Below, in pieces: positions 12,187 to 24,861 of a stretch of 64,000 nt of DNA. The first letter of the stretch is position 1, and each line of letters starts with the position of its first letter. The stretch comes from Curtobacterium sp. VKM Ac-1393 (GTDB lineage: Bacteria > Actinomycetota > Actinomycetes > Actinomycetales > Microbacteriaceae), in assembly GCF_015350995.1 (NCBI RefSeq), contig NZ_JADKRW010000005.1, positions 186,001-250,000 on the forward strand. The letters are read 5' to 3'. Position numbers and translations under genes: made by a program. The notes beneath the pieces are model-generated. The model was given only the letters and a program-made list of their open reading frames with translations. It had not been told where the DNA came from and ran no database searches.

Positions 12187-13059
12187 CTACCGGGTCGCGG
12201 TGGTCGTGCGGTCGCGTCCCGTCAGGTCGACGTGCGTCTCCGGGGTCCGGAACCCCCGGCGTGCGAGCACGTCGCGGACGCCGGCACCCTGCGGTTCGGC
12301 GTGCTCGATGACGAGGACCCCTCCGGGGACGAGCAAGCGCCACGCCGTCTCGGCCAGGGCGCGCACGGCGTCGAGGCCGTCCGGTCCGCCGTACAGCGCC
12401 ATCGCGGGGTCGTGGTCGCGGACCTCGGGGTCGATCGGGATCGCATCGTCCGGAACGTACGGCGGGTTCGACACCACGACGGACACCCTGCCGTCGAGTT
12501 CGGGCAGCGCGTCGGCCAGGTCGCCCTCGACGAGTTGGACCGTGCCGCCGTGGGCGTCGATGTTCCGACGGGTCCAGGGCAGCGCCTCGGGCGAGGCCTC
12601 GACCGCGTAGACCACGGCGTTCGGCACCTCGGTGTCCATGGCGATGGCGATGGCGCCGCTGCCGGAACCGAGGTCCACCGCGATCGGCTCCGGGACGGCC
12701 ACGGCCCGGAGCGCATCGATGCCGAACTGCACGACGCCCTCGGTCTCGGGCCGCGGGACGAACACCCCGGGTCCGACCGCCAGGGTCAGCGCACGGAAGT
12801 ACGCCTGCCCGGTGATGTGCTGCAGCGGCTCACGGGTGCTCCGTCGGGCGATCGCGTGCCGGAAGCGCTCGACGTGCTCCGGTGCGATCGCTCCCCCGGT
12901 CATCGCCCGGGCCTGGACGGCACCGCGCGAGGTGTCGGTCGCCCACGCGAGCAGCAGCTCGGCGTCGACCTGGGGCGTCGGGACGCCGGATGCGACGAGC
13001 GCCGCGGCCGCCTGCTCGAGCAGGCGGTCCGCGGCGAACGTGAGGGGCGTGTCGGACAC
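12187..13059 (-). CDS. prmC: peptide chain release factor N5-glutamine methyltransferase
   Basis: This 290-residue SAM-dependent enzyme methylates the Gln of the GGQ motif in release factors. It has an N-terminal helical domain (FAADRLLEQAAAALVASGVPTPQVDAELLLAWATD), PLQHITGQAYF, the SAM site VDLGSGSGAIAIAM, and the catalytic NPPYVP that defines the family. The GTG at 13059 lies 28 bases after the prfA stop and begins the conserved protein (VSDTPLTF). Longer readings run back into prfA. Its substrate gene lies directly upstream. Confidence 0.96.
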   Translation of the reverse strand: MSDTPLTFAADRLLEQAAAALVASGVPTPQVDAELLLAWATDTSRGAVQARAMTGGAIAPEHVERFRHAIARRSTREPLQHITGQAYFRALTLAVGPGVFVPRPETEGVVQFGIDALRAVAVPEPIAVDLGSGSGAIAIAMDTEVPNAVVYAVEASPEALPWTRRNIDAHGGTVQLVEGDLADALPELDGRVSVVVSNPPYVPDDAIPIDPEVRDHDPAMALYGGPDGLDAVRALAETAWRLLVPGGVLVIEHAEPQGAGVRDVLARRGFRTPETHVDLTGRDRTTTATR

Positions 13060-13087
13060 GAGCCGGGCCTCCAGGCGGGGTGTGCGG

Positions 13088-14170
13088 TTACGCGTCCTGG
13101 TCGCCGATGGCGGCCAGACGTGCCTCTTCGTCCGCCTGGATGGCGGACTGGACGACGGGCTCGAGCGCACCGTTCATGACGCGGTCGAGGTCGTACGCCT
13201 TGTAGCCGGTGCGGTGGTCCGCGATCCGGTTCTCCGGGAAGTTGTACGTCCGGATGCGTTCCGAACGGTCCATCCCGCGGATCTGCGACTTGCGCGCGTC
13301 CGAGGCGATCGCGTCGAGCTCCTCCTGCTGCCGCGCGAGGATGCGTGCACGGAGCACGCGCATGCCGGCCTCACGGTTCTGCAGCTGCGACTTCTCGTTC
13401 TGCATCGCCACCGTGATGCCCGTGGGCAGGTGGGTGATGCGGACCGCGGAGTCCGTCGTGTTGACGGACTGCCCGCCGGGGCCGGAGGACCGGTACACGT
13501 CGATCTTCAGGTCGTTCTGGTTGATCGCGACCTCTTCCGGCTCGTCGACCTCGGGGAACACCAGCACGCCGGTCGTCGAGGTGTGGATGCGCCCCTGCGA
13601 CTCGGTCTGCGGCACCCGCTGCACGCGGTGCACGCCGCCCTCGTACTTCAGGTGCGCCCAGACGCCCTGCGACGGGTCGGTCGTGTTCGACTTGATCGCG
13701 ACCTGGACGTCCTTGTAGCCACCCAGGTCGGACTCGGTGCGCTCGAGGAGCTCGACCTTCCAGCCCTTGGTCTCGGCGTAGTGCGAGTACATGCGCAGCA
13801 GGTCGGCCGCGAAGAGCGCCGATTCCTCGCCGCCCTCACCGCCCTTGATCTCCATGATCACGTCGCGCCCGTCGTCGGGGTCACGCGGGATGAGCAGCCG
13901 GCGGAGACGCTCCTGGCGCTCCGCCAACTGCTCCTCGAGCCCGGGGACCTCGTCCGCGAACGCCGAGTCCTCACGTGCGAGTTCCTGGGCGGCGGCGAGG
14001 TCGTCCCCCGCCGCCTGCCAGGACTCGTACGCGGACTTGATCTGGTTGAGCTCGGCGTACCGCCGGTTCACCTTCTTCGCCCGGGCCGCATCGGCGTGGA
14101 GCGCGGGGTCCGACAGCTGCTGCGTCAGGTCCTCGTGTTCCGCCAGCAGCCCCGCCACCGACTCGAACAC
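13088..14170 (-). CDS. prfA: peptide chain release factor 1
   Basis: This 360-residue release factor decodes UAG/UAA. Domain 3 carries the peptidyl-hydrolysis motif in [18 protein letters not shown] (GGQ about residue 230), and the central [20 protein letters not shown] block is the usual RF1/RF2 sequence. The length is standard. It is preceded by rho with a 3-base gap, and followed by prmC, which modifies its glutamine. Confidence 0.97.
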   Translation of the reverse strand: MFESVAGLLAEHEDLTQQLSDPALHADAARAKKVNRRYAELNQIKSAYESWQAAGDDLAAAQELAREDSAFADEVPGLEEQLAERQERLRRLLIPRDPDDGRDVIMEIKGGEGGEESALFAADLLRMYSHYAETKGWKVELLERTESDLGGYKDVQVAIKSNTTDPSQGVWAHLKYEGGVHRVQRVPQTESQGRIHTSTTGVLVFPEVDEPEEVAINQNDLKIDVYRSSGPGGQSVNTTDSAVRITHLPTGITVAMQNEKSQLQNREAGMRVLRARILARQQEELDAIASDARKSQIRGMDRSERIRTYNFPENRIADHRTGYKAYDLDRVMNGALEPVVQSAIQADEEARLAAIGDQDA

Positions 14171-14173
14171 GCG

Positions 14174-16489
<2,316 letters not shown>

Positions 16490-16668
16490 GGTCGGTGTTT
16501 CCTTTCGAACCGCAGAACGCGGAGAGTTTCCACCGTCCCGGATGCAGGGAGCATCGACCGCCGTTCAGACGACGGATCGGGATTCGGTGATCAGAAAGAG
16601 ATGCACACCCGCGCACCGGACCCTGCGACGTCGCAGGAGCTGTCCTTGGGGACGGGCATTCCGTGCGG
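16490..16668 (-). promoter_or_regulatory. rho leader/upstream region
   Basis: This 179-base gap between the thrB stop and the rho start is long for this packed operon. It holds the rho ribosome site (AAAGGA near 16497-16502) and presumably a rho promoter. Rho genes are commonly autoregulated through their leader; I see no clear hairpin with a U-tract. Confidence 0.4.
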
Positions 16669-17715
16669 TTACGCGGGTTCGGCTTCGAGCGCCGAGTGCG
16701 GCACCACTGTAGCACCACCGAGATCGACGGCCAGCATGAGCGCCCGCCAGTCGGATTCCCCGTGTCGCGCCACGAGATCGGCGGCGGTGAGCCGCTGCGC
16801 CGGATCGCTGCCGAGCACCAACAGGCTCGGCCCCGCCCCGGACACGACGGCGGCCAGCCCGTGCTGCCGGAGCAGTCCGATCAACGCGTCGGTCTCGGGC
16901 ATGGCGCTGGCCCGGTACGCCTGGTGCAGGCGGTCCTCGGTCGCGGCGAGCAGGAGCTCGGGGCTCTGGATCAGCGCGGCGACCAGCAGCGCGGAGCGCG
17001 AGACGTTGAACGCGGCGTCGGCGTGCGGCACGTTCGCGGGCTGCAGGGAGCGCGCGAGCTTCGTCGAGAGCGTGGACGTCGGCACGAAGACCACGGGGGC
17101 GACACCGCGGTGCACCAGGAGCCGCTTGTACGCGGGCCCCTCCGCCGTCATCCACGCGATCGTCAGGCCGCCGAACAGCGCGGGGGCGACGTTGTCCGGG
17201 TGACCTTCCATCTCGGTGGCCAGGCTGAGCAGGGTCGAGGCGTCCAGGTCGACGATGCCCTCGAGCAGCCCGCGGGCCGCCATCAGGCCGGCGACGATCG
17301 CGGCTGCCGACGAGCCGAGCCCGCGGCCGTGCGGGATCGCGTTCGTCGCGTGCAGTTCGAGGCCGGGCTGGTCGACGCCGGCGTGCTCGAGGCCACGGCG
17401 GACGGCACGGACGACCAGGTTCGTGTCGTCGGTCGCGACCTCACCGGCGCCGACGCCCTGCACGGTGACGGTGGCACCGGGTTCGGGGCGGACGCGCACG
17501 ACGACCTCGTCATACAGCGACAGCGCGAGGCCGAGCGAGTCGAACCCCGGGCCGAGGTTGGCGGACGTCGCCGGCACGCGTACCCGCACGGCCCGTCCGG
17601 CGGGCACCCCGTGGGCCGCCCGCCCGGCGGGCACAGCGTGGACCGCCCGTCCGGCCGGTACAGCGCTGTGGGCGGTGACGCCCTCCCCCGGTCCGGACGA
17701 GCGGTCGACGCTCAC
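16669..17715 (-). CDS. thrB: homoserine kinase with repetitive N-terminal extension
   Basis: This GHMP kinase phosphorylates homoserine for threonine synthesis. Conserved parts are [27 protein letters not shown], the ATP loop [18 protein letters not shown] and the C-terminal [15 protein letters not shown]. Reading from GTG 17715 (348 residues) overlaps the thrC stop by four bases. It adds about 38 residues not found in the family, mostly three near copies of a nine-residue unit ([26 protein letters not shown]). A start at a later GTG inside the repeat, near [15 protein letters not shown], would give the usual length. I kept 17715 for the GTGA overlap; the true start needs N-terminal evidence. 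Confidence 0.9.
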   Translation of the reverse strand: MSVDRSSGPGEGVTAHSAVPAGRAVHAVPAGRAAHGVPAGRAVRVRVPATSANLGPGFDSLGLALSLYDEVVVRVRPEPGATVTVQGVGAGEVATDDTNLVVRAVRRGLEHAGVDQPGLELHATNAIPHGRGLGSSAAAIVAGLMAARGLLEGIVDLDASTLLSLATEMEGHPDNVAPALFGGLTIAWMTAEGPAYKRLLVHRGVAPVVFVPTSTLSTKLARSLQPANVPHADAAFNVSRSALLVAALIQSPELLLAATEDRLHQAYRASAMPETDALIGLLRQHGLAAVVSGAGPSLLVLGSDPAQRLTAADLVARHGESDWRALMLAVDLGGATVVPHSALEAEPA

Positions 17716-18791
17716 TGCGCCGCGACCAGTCCGAGCACGTCCGCGATCGACTTGGTGTCGACCGGAACACTCGTCGGGGTGACCTCGCCGCCGTCCTGGG
17801 TGCGCAGGGCCCACTGCGGGTCCTTCAGGCCGTGGCCGGTGACGGTGATGACGACCTTCGCGCCCTTCGGCACGACGCCGGCGTCGGCACGCTCGAGCAG
17901 CCCGGCGACACCGATGGCCGATGCGGGCTCGACGAACACGCCGACCTCGGCCGACAGGATGCGGTGCGCCGCGAGGATGGCCTCGTCCGAGATGGCACCG
18001 AAGTAGCCGTCGGTCTCGTCACGGGCCTCGAGGGCGAACTGCCACGACGCCGGGTTGCCGATGCGGATCGCCGATGCGATGGTGTCGGGGTTCTTGACGA
18101 CCTCGCCGCGGACGATCGGGGCCGAGCCGGCGGCCTGGAACCCGAACATGCGCGGGAGCTTCGTGGTGCGACCGGCCGCCACGTCCTCGCGGTACCCCCG
18201 CGAGTACGCGGTGTAGTTGCCCGCGTTGCCGACCGGCAGGAAGTGGAAGTCCGGGGCGTCACCGAGGACGTCGACGACCTCGAACGCGGCGGTCTTCTGG
18301 CCCTCGATGCGGTCGTTGTTGACCGAGTTGACGAGGTGCACCGGGTAGTTGGCCGCCAGGTCGCGGGCGATGTCGAGGCAGTCGTCGAAGTTGCCCTGGA
18401 CCTGCAGCAGCTGGGCGTCGTGGGCGACGGCCTGGCTGAGCTTGCCCATGGCGATCTTGCCCTCGGGCACGAGCACCGCGGCGGTGATGCCGGCGTGCGT
18501 GGCGTACGCGGCGGCCGAGGCGCTGGTGTTGCCGGTCGAGGCGCAGATGACGGCCTTCGCGCCGTGCTCGACGGCCTTCGAGATCGCCATCGTCATGCCG
18601 CGGTCCTTGAAGGACCCGGTCGGGTTCATGCCCTCGAACTTGACGTAGACCTCGGCGCCGGTGCGCTCGGAGAGCCGACGAGCCGGGATGAGGGGCGTGC
18701 CGCCCTCACCGAGCGTGACGATCGGCGTCGCCTCGGTCACGTCGAGTCGGTCGGCGTACTCGCGCAGGACTCCCTGCCACTGGTGGGCCAT
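17712..18791 (-). CDS. thrC: threonine synthase
   Basis: This 359-residue PLP enzyme converts O-phosphohomoserine to threonine. Seen are [14 protein letters not shown], the PLP-lysine motif [21 protein letters not shown], the Ser/Thr-rich [15 protein letters not shown] and the phosphate-binding [13 protein letters not shown]. It is placed between hom and thrB as in Mycobacterium and Corynebacterium, and it overlaps thrB by four bases. Confidence 0.97.
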   Translation of the reverse strand: MAHQWQGVLREYADRLDVTEATPIVTLGEGGTPLIPARRLSERTGAEVYVKFEGMNPTGSFKDRGMTMAISKAVEHGAKAVICASTGNTSASAAAYATHAGITAAVLVPEGKIAMGKLSQAVAHDAQLLQVQGNFDDCLDIARDLAANYPVHLVNSVNNDRIEGQKTAAFEVVDVLGDAPDFHFLPVGNAGNYTAYSRGYREDVAAGRTTKLPRMFGFQAAGSAPIVRGEVVKNPDTIASAIRIGNPASWQFALEARDETDGYFGAISDEAILAAHRILSAEVGVFVEPASAIGVAGLLERADAGVVPKGAKVVITVTGHGLKDPQWALRTQDGGEVTPTSVPVDTKSIADVLGLVAAQ

Positions 18792-18861
18792 CAGGCTTCT
18801 CTCTCTGTCCGGTGGGTCGGTCTGGTGGTGGTCATGGGTCGGCCTGGAGGCGCGTGGTGCG

Positions 18862-20169
18862 TCAGGCGCCGACGAAGCGCAGGACGCTGGTCACGTCCAG
18901 GACCACGTCCTCGCCGCGCAGCGTGCGGACGGTGTCCGCCAGGTCCGCTTCGCGCGCCAGGTGTGTGCCGATGACGAGCGCCGCCGTCCCCTCGGAGGCG
19001 CCCGCGGTGGTCTGCTCGACGGTCTCGACGCTCACGCCGTGCTTCGCGAGCACACCGGCGACGGTCGACAGCACGCCGGGGGCGTCGGTGACGTGCAACG
19101 TGATCTGGTAGCGCGTCCGGACGGTGCCGATCGGGAAGACGGGCAGGTCCGACTGCGTGGACTCCGCGACACCAGGGCCACCGATGACGTGCCGTCGTGC
19201 GGCGGAGACGAGGTCGCCGAGCACGGCCGAGGCCGTCTCGACCCCACCGGCACCGGCGCCGTAGAACATCAGGTCGCCGGCGGCCTCGGCCTCGACGAAC
19301 ACGGCGTTCTTCGCGCCGTGCACGCTGGCCAGGGGGTGCGACTCGGGAACGAGGGCCGGGTACACGCGGGCGCTGACGCCCTCGCGGCCGTCCTCGTCGG
19401 TCAGCCGCTCGGCAGTGGCCAGGATCTTCACGACGTAGCCGGCCTTGCGCGCGGCGCGGACCTGCTCGATCGTGACCGAGGTGATGCCCTCGCGGTGCAC
19501 TGCTGCGAGCGGTACCGAGGTGTGGAACGCCAGCGAGGCCAGGATCGCGGCCTTCTGCGCGGCGTCGTAGCCCTCGATGTCGGCGGTCGGGTCGGCCTCG
19601 GCGTACCCGAGCTCGGTCGCGGTGGCCAGGGCGTCCTCGAACGTGCTCCCCTGCCGGTCCATCAGGTCGAGGATGAAGTTCGTGGTGCCGTTGACGATGC
19701 CCATGATCCGCTCGATGCGGTCCCCGGCGAGCGAGTCGTGCAGCGGTCGGATGATCGGGATCGCGCCGGCGACGGCGGCCTCGTAGTACAGCTGCGCGCC
19801 GACCTGCTCGGCCACCGCGAAGAGCTCCGGACCGTGGGTCGCGAGGAGCGCCTTGTTGCCGGTGACGACGTCCGCGCCGGACTGCAGCGCCTGCAGCACG
19901 AGCGTACGTGCGGGCTCGATGCCACCGATCAGCTCGACGACGATGTCGGCACCGAGGATGAGCGACTCAGCGTCCGTCGTGTAGAGGTCCTTCGGCAGGT
20001 CGACGTCGCGCGGGGCGTCGACGTCGCGCACGGCGATCCCGACGAGCTCGAGGCCGGCGCCGGCGCGCGAAGCGAGTTCGTCGGCGTGCTCGAGCAGGAG
20101 GCGCGCGACCTGGGACCCGACCGAGCCGGCCCCGAGCAGCGCGACGCGGACGTTGCGGTATTCGATCAT
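18862..20169 (-). CDS. hom: homoserine dehydrogenase
   Basis: This 435-residue enzyme reduces aspartate semialdehyde to homoserine. The NAD(P) site is [22 protein letters not shown]. The catalytic region includes [26 protein letters not shown] and [14 protein letters not shown], followed by [30 protein letters not shown]-terminal ACT domain ([32 protein letters not shown]) predicts threonine feedback. The start is ATG 20169, at the conserved [13 protein letters not shown]. It follows lysA by 25 bases. Confidence 0.97.
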   Translation of the reverse strand: MIEYRNVRVALLGAGSVGSQVARLLLEHADELASRAGAGLELVGIAVRDVDAPRDVDLPKDLYTTDAESLILGADIVVELIGGIEPARTLVLQALQSGADVVTGNKALLATHGPELFAVAEQVGAQLYYEAAVAGAIPIIRPLHDSLAGDRIERIMGIVNGTTNFILDLMDRQGSTFEDALATATELGYAEADPTADIEGYDAAQKAAILASLAFHTSVPLAAVHREGITSVTIEQVRAARKAGYVVKILATAERLTDEDGREGVSARVYPALVPESHPLASVHGAKNAVFVEAEAAGDLMFYGAGAGGVETASAVLGDLVSAARRHVIGGPGVAESTQSDLPVFPIGTVRTRYQITLHVTDAPGVLSTVAGVLAKHGVSVETVEQTTAGASEGTAALVIGTHLAREADLADTVRTLRGEDVVLDVTSVLRFVGA

Positions 20170-20194
20170 CTGGAGTTGGTTCCTGTTCGTCGGG

Positions 20195-21640
20195 TCAGCG
20201 GCCGGTGCCGGCGTGGGGCACGGGGCGGACCCCGGTGTCGCGGGCGAGGAGGTCGTCGATCGACTCGCCCCGCACGAGGATACGGGCTGCGCCGTCCGCC
20301 ACGGCGACGACCGGCGGGCGGCCCACGTGGTTGTAGTTGCTCGACAGGGCCCAGCAGTACGCCCCGGTCGCCGCGACGGCGAGCAGGTCGCCGCGCTGGA
20401 CGTCACCGGGCAGGTACTCGTCGTTGACCACGATGTCGCCGCTCTCGCAGTGCTTCCCGACCACGCGGGTGAGCACGGCCGGTGACCCGGACGCGCGGGC
20501 GAGGCGGGCGGTGTAGTCGGCGCCGTACAGCGCGGGACGGGCGTTGTCACTCATGCCGCCGTCGACGGAGACGTAGGTGCGCGTGGCGTGGCAGCTGTCG
20601 GCGTCGCTGCCGTCGCTGCCGTCGCCGGTCTCGAGCGCGACCGGCTTGATGGTGCCGACGCGGTAGAGCGTGATGCCCGCCGGCCCGACGATGTAGCGGC
20701 CGGGTTCGACCGCGACCTCGGGCACCGGGATGTCCCGCTCGGCGCAGGCCTCGGCGATGATCGCGGCGAGGGCATCGGCGACGTCCTCGGGCGCGAACGC
20801 GGAGTCGGCCTCGGTGTAGTCGATGCCCCAGCCGCCGCCGAGGTTCAGCTCCGGCACGGGGCCCGTCGCCACCAGGGTCGCGTGCACGTCCATCAGCCGT
20901 CGCGCGGCCTCGCGGAACCCGGACTCGTCGAAGATCTGCGAGCCGATGTGCGAGTGCAGCCCGACGAACACGAGGGACGACTCGGCACGCACGGCCTCGG
21001 CAGCGGTGACGGCCTCGGTGAGCGGGATGCCGAACTTCTGGTCCTCGCGTGCGGTGGCGAGGTACTCGTGGGTCGAGGCGTGCACGCCGCTGTTGATCCG
21101 GATGCGCACGCGCTGCACGACTCCGGCTTCGGTCGCGGCACGGGCGACGCGCTGGACCTCTTCGTGGCTGTCGAGCACGATCGTGCCCACGCCGACCTCG
21201 ACCGCGCGGGCGATCTCGGCGTCGGACTTGTCGTTGCCGTGGAAGCCGAGCAGGGCGGGGTCGATGCCCGCGGCCAGCGCGACCGCGAGCTCTCCGCCGG
21301 TGCAGACGTCCACGCGCAGGCCAGCCTCGGCCATCCACGCCACGACCTGGGTCGTCAGGAAGGCCTTGCCCGCGTAGTAGACGTGTGCCCGGGTGCCGAT
21401 GCCCTCGAACGCCTCGGTGAAGGCGTTCCGCACCCGGACCGCGCGGGACTGCACGTCCCGCTCGTCGACGACGTACAGCGGGGTGCCGTACTGCGCGACC
21501 AGGTCGGTCGCGGTGACACCGCCGATCGCCAGGTCGCCGTCGTCGGTCCGCGTCGCGGACGCGGGCCAGATCCGGTCCACCAGCTGGGAGGCGTCCGTCG
21601 GGAACCGCAGTCGCGGCGGTGCAAGGGGGTTCTCGCTCAC
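20195..21640 (-). CDS. lysA: diaminopimelate decarboxylase
   Basis: This 481-residue fold-III PLP enzyme makes lysine from meso-diaminopimelate. Motifs are AHVYYAGKAFLTTQVVAWM (PLP lysine), HGNDKSDAEIARAV, GLHSHIGSQIFD, LNLGGGWGIDYT, VAVEPGRYIVGPAG, and the CESGDIVVNDEYLP active-site cysteine block. The GTG at 21640 has TAGGAT eight bases upstream, so the message is probably leaderless and the operon lysA-hom-thrC-thrB starts here. A Gly/Ser/Asp-rich loop (TGDGSDGSDADS) is an insertion relative to most family members. Confidence 0.97.
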   Translation of the reverse strand: MSENPLAPPRLRFPTDASQLVDRIWPASATRTDDGDLAIGGVTATDLVAQYGTPLYVVDERDVQSRAVRVRNAFTEAFEGIGTRAHVYYAGKAFLTTQVVAWMAEAGLRVDVCTGGELAVALAAGIDPALLGFHGNDKSDAEIARAVEVGVGTIVLDSHEEVQRVARAATEAGVVQRVRIRINSGVHASTHEYLATAREDQKFGIPLTEAVTAAEAVRAESSLVFVGLHSHIGSQIFDESGFREAARRLMDVHATLVATGPVPELNLGGGWGIDYTEADSAFAPEDVADALAAIIAEACAERDIPVPEVAVEPGRYIVGPAGITLYRVGTIKPVALETGDGSDGSDADSCHATRTYVSVDGGMSDNARPALYGADYTARLARASGSPAVLTRVVGKHCESGDIVVNDEYLPGDVQRGDLLAVAATGAYCWALSSNYNHVGRPPVVAVADGAARILVRGESIDDLLARDTGVRPVPHAGTGR

Positions 21641-21665
21641 GGGACCCGATCCTACCGACGCGGGG

Positions 21666-21680
21666 CGGGCCTCCCGTCCG
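21666..21680. repeat. single arm of the GGACGGGAGGCCCG repeat
   Basis: CGGGCCTCCCGTCCG occurs once in the 58-base gap between the DUF2993 gene and lysA, and matches the arms of the paired elements at 59,953 and 25,151. The partner arm is absent here. Confidence 0.7.
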
Positions 21681-21698
21681 TGTGACGCAGCCACGGGA

Positions 21699-22442
21699 TC
21701 AGCCGCAGCTGCCCACCGTCTGCAGGCCCTGCTCGTTGAGCGGCAGCGCGTCAGCGGTGATGCGGACCGTCGCGTCGCCCTTCGAGACGTCGAGCGAGCG
21801 CACGCGGAGGGCCTCGGGCAGGAACTGCGCCGTGCAGACCTGGACCGGCACGTTCGTGACACCGGGGATCGAGTTCACCTTGAGGCCGAGGTCCGAGTTG
21901 GTGATCCGGACGCTCTTCGGGGTGATCGTGATGCCGCGGCCGTCGTCCTGCGCGACGACGTCGCCCTTCGCGGCGTAGGTGATGTCGTAGCCGAGCACCG
22001 CCGTGGAACCGGAGAGCTCCACGCCACCGTCGACCAGGGTCAGCCGGTCGAACAGCGGGCTGTACTTCGACAGGTCCTTCACGCTCGACGACGCCAGGGT
22101 GACGGTGCCGTCGACGTCGTGCACGTCGCCCTTGCCGTCCACCGGGACGTCCTTCGCGGTGACGTCCGCGGCGAGCGGGATGCCGTCGACGGTGAGCTTC
22201 GCGGACGAGATCTCGACCTGGTCGAGTGTGCCGCTGATCAGCTGCGGGATGACGATGCCGTCGGCGTGCGCCTCGACCTGGCCGGTGGTGCCGTCGGGCA
22301 ACGACTGCTCGACCTGCTGGGCGATGATGCGGTCGACGACGCCGCGGAGCACGAACTCGGCGATGACGACGAGGCCGGCGAGCACGACGACGACCACGAT
22401 CAGGACGACGGGCCAGCGGCGGCGGGTGGTGGCAGCGGACAT
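21699..22442 (-). CDS. DUF2993 (LmeA-like) secreted/anchored protein
   Basis: This 247-residue protein has a positively charged start (MSAATTRRRWP), one N-terminal membrane segment (VVLIVVVVVLAGLVVIAEFVL) and a DUF2993 body (VDRIIAQQVEQSLPDGTTGQVEAHADGIVIPQLISGTLDQVEISSAKLTVDGIPLAADVTAKDVPVD). The family includes mycobacterial LmeA, a periplasmic mannan/phospholipid-binding factor (known); the role here is inferred. The start is ATG 22442, since the longer reading has a non-hydrophobic leader. It is inserted between argS and lysA, which adjoin in many relatives. Confidence 0.85.
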   Translation of the reverse strand: MSAATTRRRWPVVLIVVVVVLAGLVVIAEFVLRGVVDRIIAQQVEQSLPDGTTGQVEAHADGIVIPQLISGTLDQVEISSAKLTVDGIPLAADVTAKDVPVDGKGDVHDVDGTVTLASSSVKDLSKYSPLFDRLTLVDGGVELSGSTAVLGYDITYAAKGDVVAQDDGRGITITPKSVRITNSDLGLKVNSIPGVTNVPVQVCTAQFLPEALRVRSLDVSKGDATVRITADALPLNEQGLQTVGSCG

Positions 22443-22488
22443 GCCTCCCAGCCTTCCACGTGGCAGCTTGGGGCCGGCACCGTGGAAC

Positions 22489-22524
22489 GGACACAGCACC
22501 ACGGGATTCCGCGGTGCTGTGTCC
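22489..22524. terminator. strong hairpin between argS and DUF2993 genes
   Basis: GGACACAGCACC (22489-22500) and its exact complement GGTGCTGTGTCC (22513-22524) enclose a 12-base loop, and one further C-G pair extends the stem. It lies downstream of the argS stop and before the next start on that strand. This fits a hairpin-type actinobacterial terminator without a U-tract, or a regulatory stem. Confidence 0.55.
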
Positions 22525-22555
22525 GGAACCTGGTTCCGGCGGCGTGGACCCCTCG

Positions 22556-24226
22556 CTACATGCGGGACGGGGCGGACACGCCGAGCAGCGTCAGGCCGTT
22601 GCGGACGACCTGACCGGTGGCGTCGTTCAGCCAGAGGCGCGTGCGGTGCAGGTCGGTCACCGGCTCGTCGCCGAGGGGCGTCACACGGCAGGAGTCGTAC
22701 CAGCGGTGGTACAGCCCGGCCAGCTGCTCGATGTACCGGGCGATGCGGTGCGGCTCACGGAGCTCCGCGGCGTGGCGCACCACGCGCGGGAACTCGGCGA
22801 GGGCGCCGAGCAGCGCTCCCTCGGAGTCGTGCGTCAGCAACGAGGCGTCGAACGCGGACCGGTCGACCCCGGCGGCCTCGGCGTTGCGGGCCACCGACTG
22901 GGTGCGTGCGTGCGCGTACTGGACGTAGAACACCGGGTTGTCGTTCGTGCGCTTCGTGAGCAGGTCGAGGTCGATGTCGATCGCAGTGTCACTCGCGAAC
23001 CGGACGAGCGAGTACCGGCCGGCGTCGACCCCCACGGCGTCGACGAGGTCCTCCATCGTGACGATCGTGCCGTTGCGCTTCGACATGCGCATCGGTTCGC
23101 CGTCCTTGAGCAGGTTGACCATCTGCCCGATCAGGATCTCGAGGTTCGTGCCCGGCTCGTCGCCGAACGCGGCGCACATCGCCATCATCCGGCCAACGTA
23201 GCCGTGGTGGTCCGCGCCGAGCATGATCAGGTTGCGTTCGAAGCCGCGCTCGCGCTTGTCGAGGTAGTACGCCAGGTCACCGGCGATGTACGCGGGCTCG
23301 CCGTCGGACTTGATGACCACGCGGTCGCGGTCGTCGCCGAAGTCGGTGGTGCGGAGCCACTCGGCACCCTCGGCCTCGTACATCACGCCGGACGACCGCA
23401 GCCGGGCGATGGCGCGCTCGACGGCCTTCGACTCGTGCAGTTCGTTCTCGTGGAAGTACACGTCGAAGTCCACGCCGAAGTCGTGCAGCGACGACTTGAT
23501 GTCGGCGAACATGAAGTCCACGCCCTCGCGCCGGAACACTTCTTGCGCCTCGTCACGCGGCAGGTTCGTGATGTCGACCGACGGGTCGAGCGTCGCGATC
23601 ACGCGCGCCGCGATCTCGGCGATGTAGGCACCGCCGTAGCCGTCCTCGGGCGTGGGCTCACCGAGCGCCGACGCCACGAGCGAACGGGCGAAGCGGTCGA
23701 TCTGCGCACCGTGGTCGTTGAAGTAGTACTCGCGGGTGACCAGGCCACCCTGCGCCTGGAACACGCGGGCCAGGCTGTCACCGACGGCCGCCCACCGGAC
23801 ACCGCCCATGTGGATCGGGCCGGTCGGGTTCGCGGACACGAACTCCAGGTTGATCCGGACGCCGTCGTACAGGTCGCCGGTGCCGAACGACTCGCCGCCG
23901 TCCACGATGGTGCGGGCGATCTCGCCGGCGGCAGCCGCCTCGAGCGTGATGTTGATGAAGCCCGGGCCGGCGACGTCGACCGAGGCCACCCCGTCGAGCT
24001 CGGTCAGCTCGCCGGCGATCTCCGTCGCGAGCTCGCGCGGGTTCGTGCCGATGCGCTTCGCGAGCTGCATGGCCGCGTTCGACGCCCAGTCGCCGTGCGC
24101 GCGGTTCTTCGGACGCTCGAGGACCACGTGCGAGTCCCCGATCGTCACGGTCTCGGACGCGCCTCGTCGCTCGACGATCCCGGTCAGGATCGACAGGTAC
24201 GCGGCGGAGAGTTCGGCAGGAGTCAC
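22556..24226 (-). CDS. argS: arginyl-tRNA synthetase
   Basis: This 556-residue class I synthetase charges tRNA-Arg. The HIGH-type motif is in [20 protein letters not shown], with [32 protein letters not shown] at the N-terminus. Its KMSKR is replaced by [14 protein letters not shown], and the C-terminal DALR domain ends in [13 protein letters not shown]. The start is GTG 24226 at [12 protein letters not shown], with TAGACT eight bases upstream (leaderless pattern). tRNA-Arg(CCG) lies about 1 kb upstream, as next to argS in mycobacteria. Confidence 0.97.
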   Translation of the reverse strand: MTPAELSAAYLSILTGIVERRGASETVTIGDSHVVLERPKNRAHGDWASNAAMQLAKRIGTNPRELATEIAGELTELDGVASVDVAGPGFINITLEAAAAGEIARTIVDGGESFGTGDLYDGVRINLEFVSANPTGPIHMGGVRWAAVGDSLARVFQAQGGLVTREYYFNDHGAQIDRFARSLVASALGEPTPEDGYGGAYIAEIAARVIATLDPSVDITNLPRDEAQEVFRREGVDFMFADIKSSLHDFGVDFDVYFHENELHESKAVERAIARLRSSGVMYEAEGAEWLRTTDFGDDRDRVVIKSDGEPAYIAGDLAYYLDKRERGFERNLIMLGADHHGYVGRMMAMCAAFGDEPGTNLEILIGQMVNLLKDGEPMRMSKRNGTIVTMEDLVDAVGVDAGRYSLVRFASDTAIDIDLDLLTKRTNDNPVFYVQYAHARTQSVARNAEAAGVDRSAFDASLLTHDSEGALLGALAEFPRVVRHAAELREPHRIARYIEQLAGLYHRWYDSCRVTPLGDEPVTDLHRTRLWLNDATGQVVRNGLTLLGVSAPSRM

Positions 24227-24285
24227 GGCGGACGAGTCTACCGGGACACCCAGGTGCACGCCGGACGATGCGCCATCATGTCGGC

Positions 24286-24861
24286 ATGACCACCCGAAGC
24301 CGTGCCCGGGCGTGCTCCGTCGCCACCGTCGCCACCGCAGCAGCCCTCGTGCTGTCGGCCTGTTCGGGTGGCGGCGACGGAGGTCCGACGCCCAGTGCGA
24401 CCCCGGTCGGGAAGGCGGTGTCGCAGACGTGCGCCGAACTCCTGCCCGCCGAAGCCCTGTCCGTGTACGGGAAGACCTTCACCCTCGACGACTCCTTCAC
24501 CCCTGCGAAGGGCTCCCCCGCCGCCACCATCGCGAAGCAGCGGGGTCGGGTCTGCCAGTTCGTCGCCACCGACGACGACGCCGTGACGATCACCCTGGCC
24601 GTCGCCGACCTGCCTGAGAAATCGCTCACGAACCTGAAGGACGCCCTCTACGACCGCGGCGGCTCGGTGCCCACCTACCGTGTCGAGGGGTACTTCGCGC
24701 TCAGCGGTGCCGTCGGACGCGCCGACGCCTTCGCCGACCCGTACTGGATCACCACCCAGTCGACGCTGTTCACCGAGCCCGGAGGCGCACAACCCGTCGT
24801 CGACGCGGTGCGCGCTGCGCTGCAGCCGTCGGCGACGGCGACGGCGACGCCCGCCGGCTGA
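24286..24861 (+). CDS. secreted lipoprotein of unknown function
   Basis: This 191-residue protein begins with a basic n-region, a hydrophobic stretch and the lipobox LSAC ([30 protein letters not shown]), so it should be lipid-anchored on the outer membrane face. The mature part has a Ser/Pro/Thr linker, Cys residues at [11 protein letters not shown] and GRVCQFVA, and an Ala/Thr-rich tail. It looks like the small sensor-like actinobacterial lipoproteins, but I cannot name a family. It diverges from argS; ATG 24286 gives the normal signal peptide. Confidence 0.85.
   Translation: MTTRSRARACSVATVATAAALVLSACSGGGDGGPTPSATPVGKAVSQTCAELLPAEALSVYGKTFTLDDSFTPAKGSPAATIAKQRGRVCQFVATDDDAVTITLAVADLPEKSLTNLKDALYDRGGSVPTYRVEGYFALSGAVGRADAFADPYWITTQSTLFTEPGGAQPVVDAVRAALQPSATATATPAG

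Noticed and set aside
16490-16668. Riboswitch or attenuator in front of rho
   Set aside because: No conserved riboswitch core or hairpin with U-tract was seen; only a long leader can be stated.
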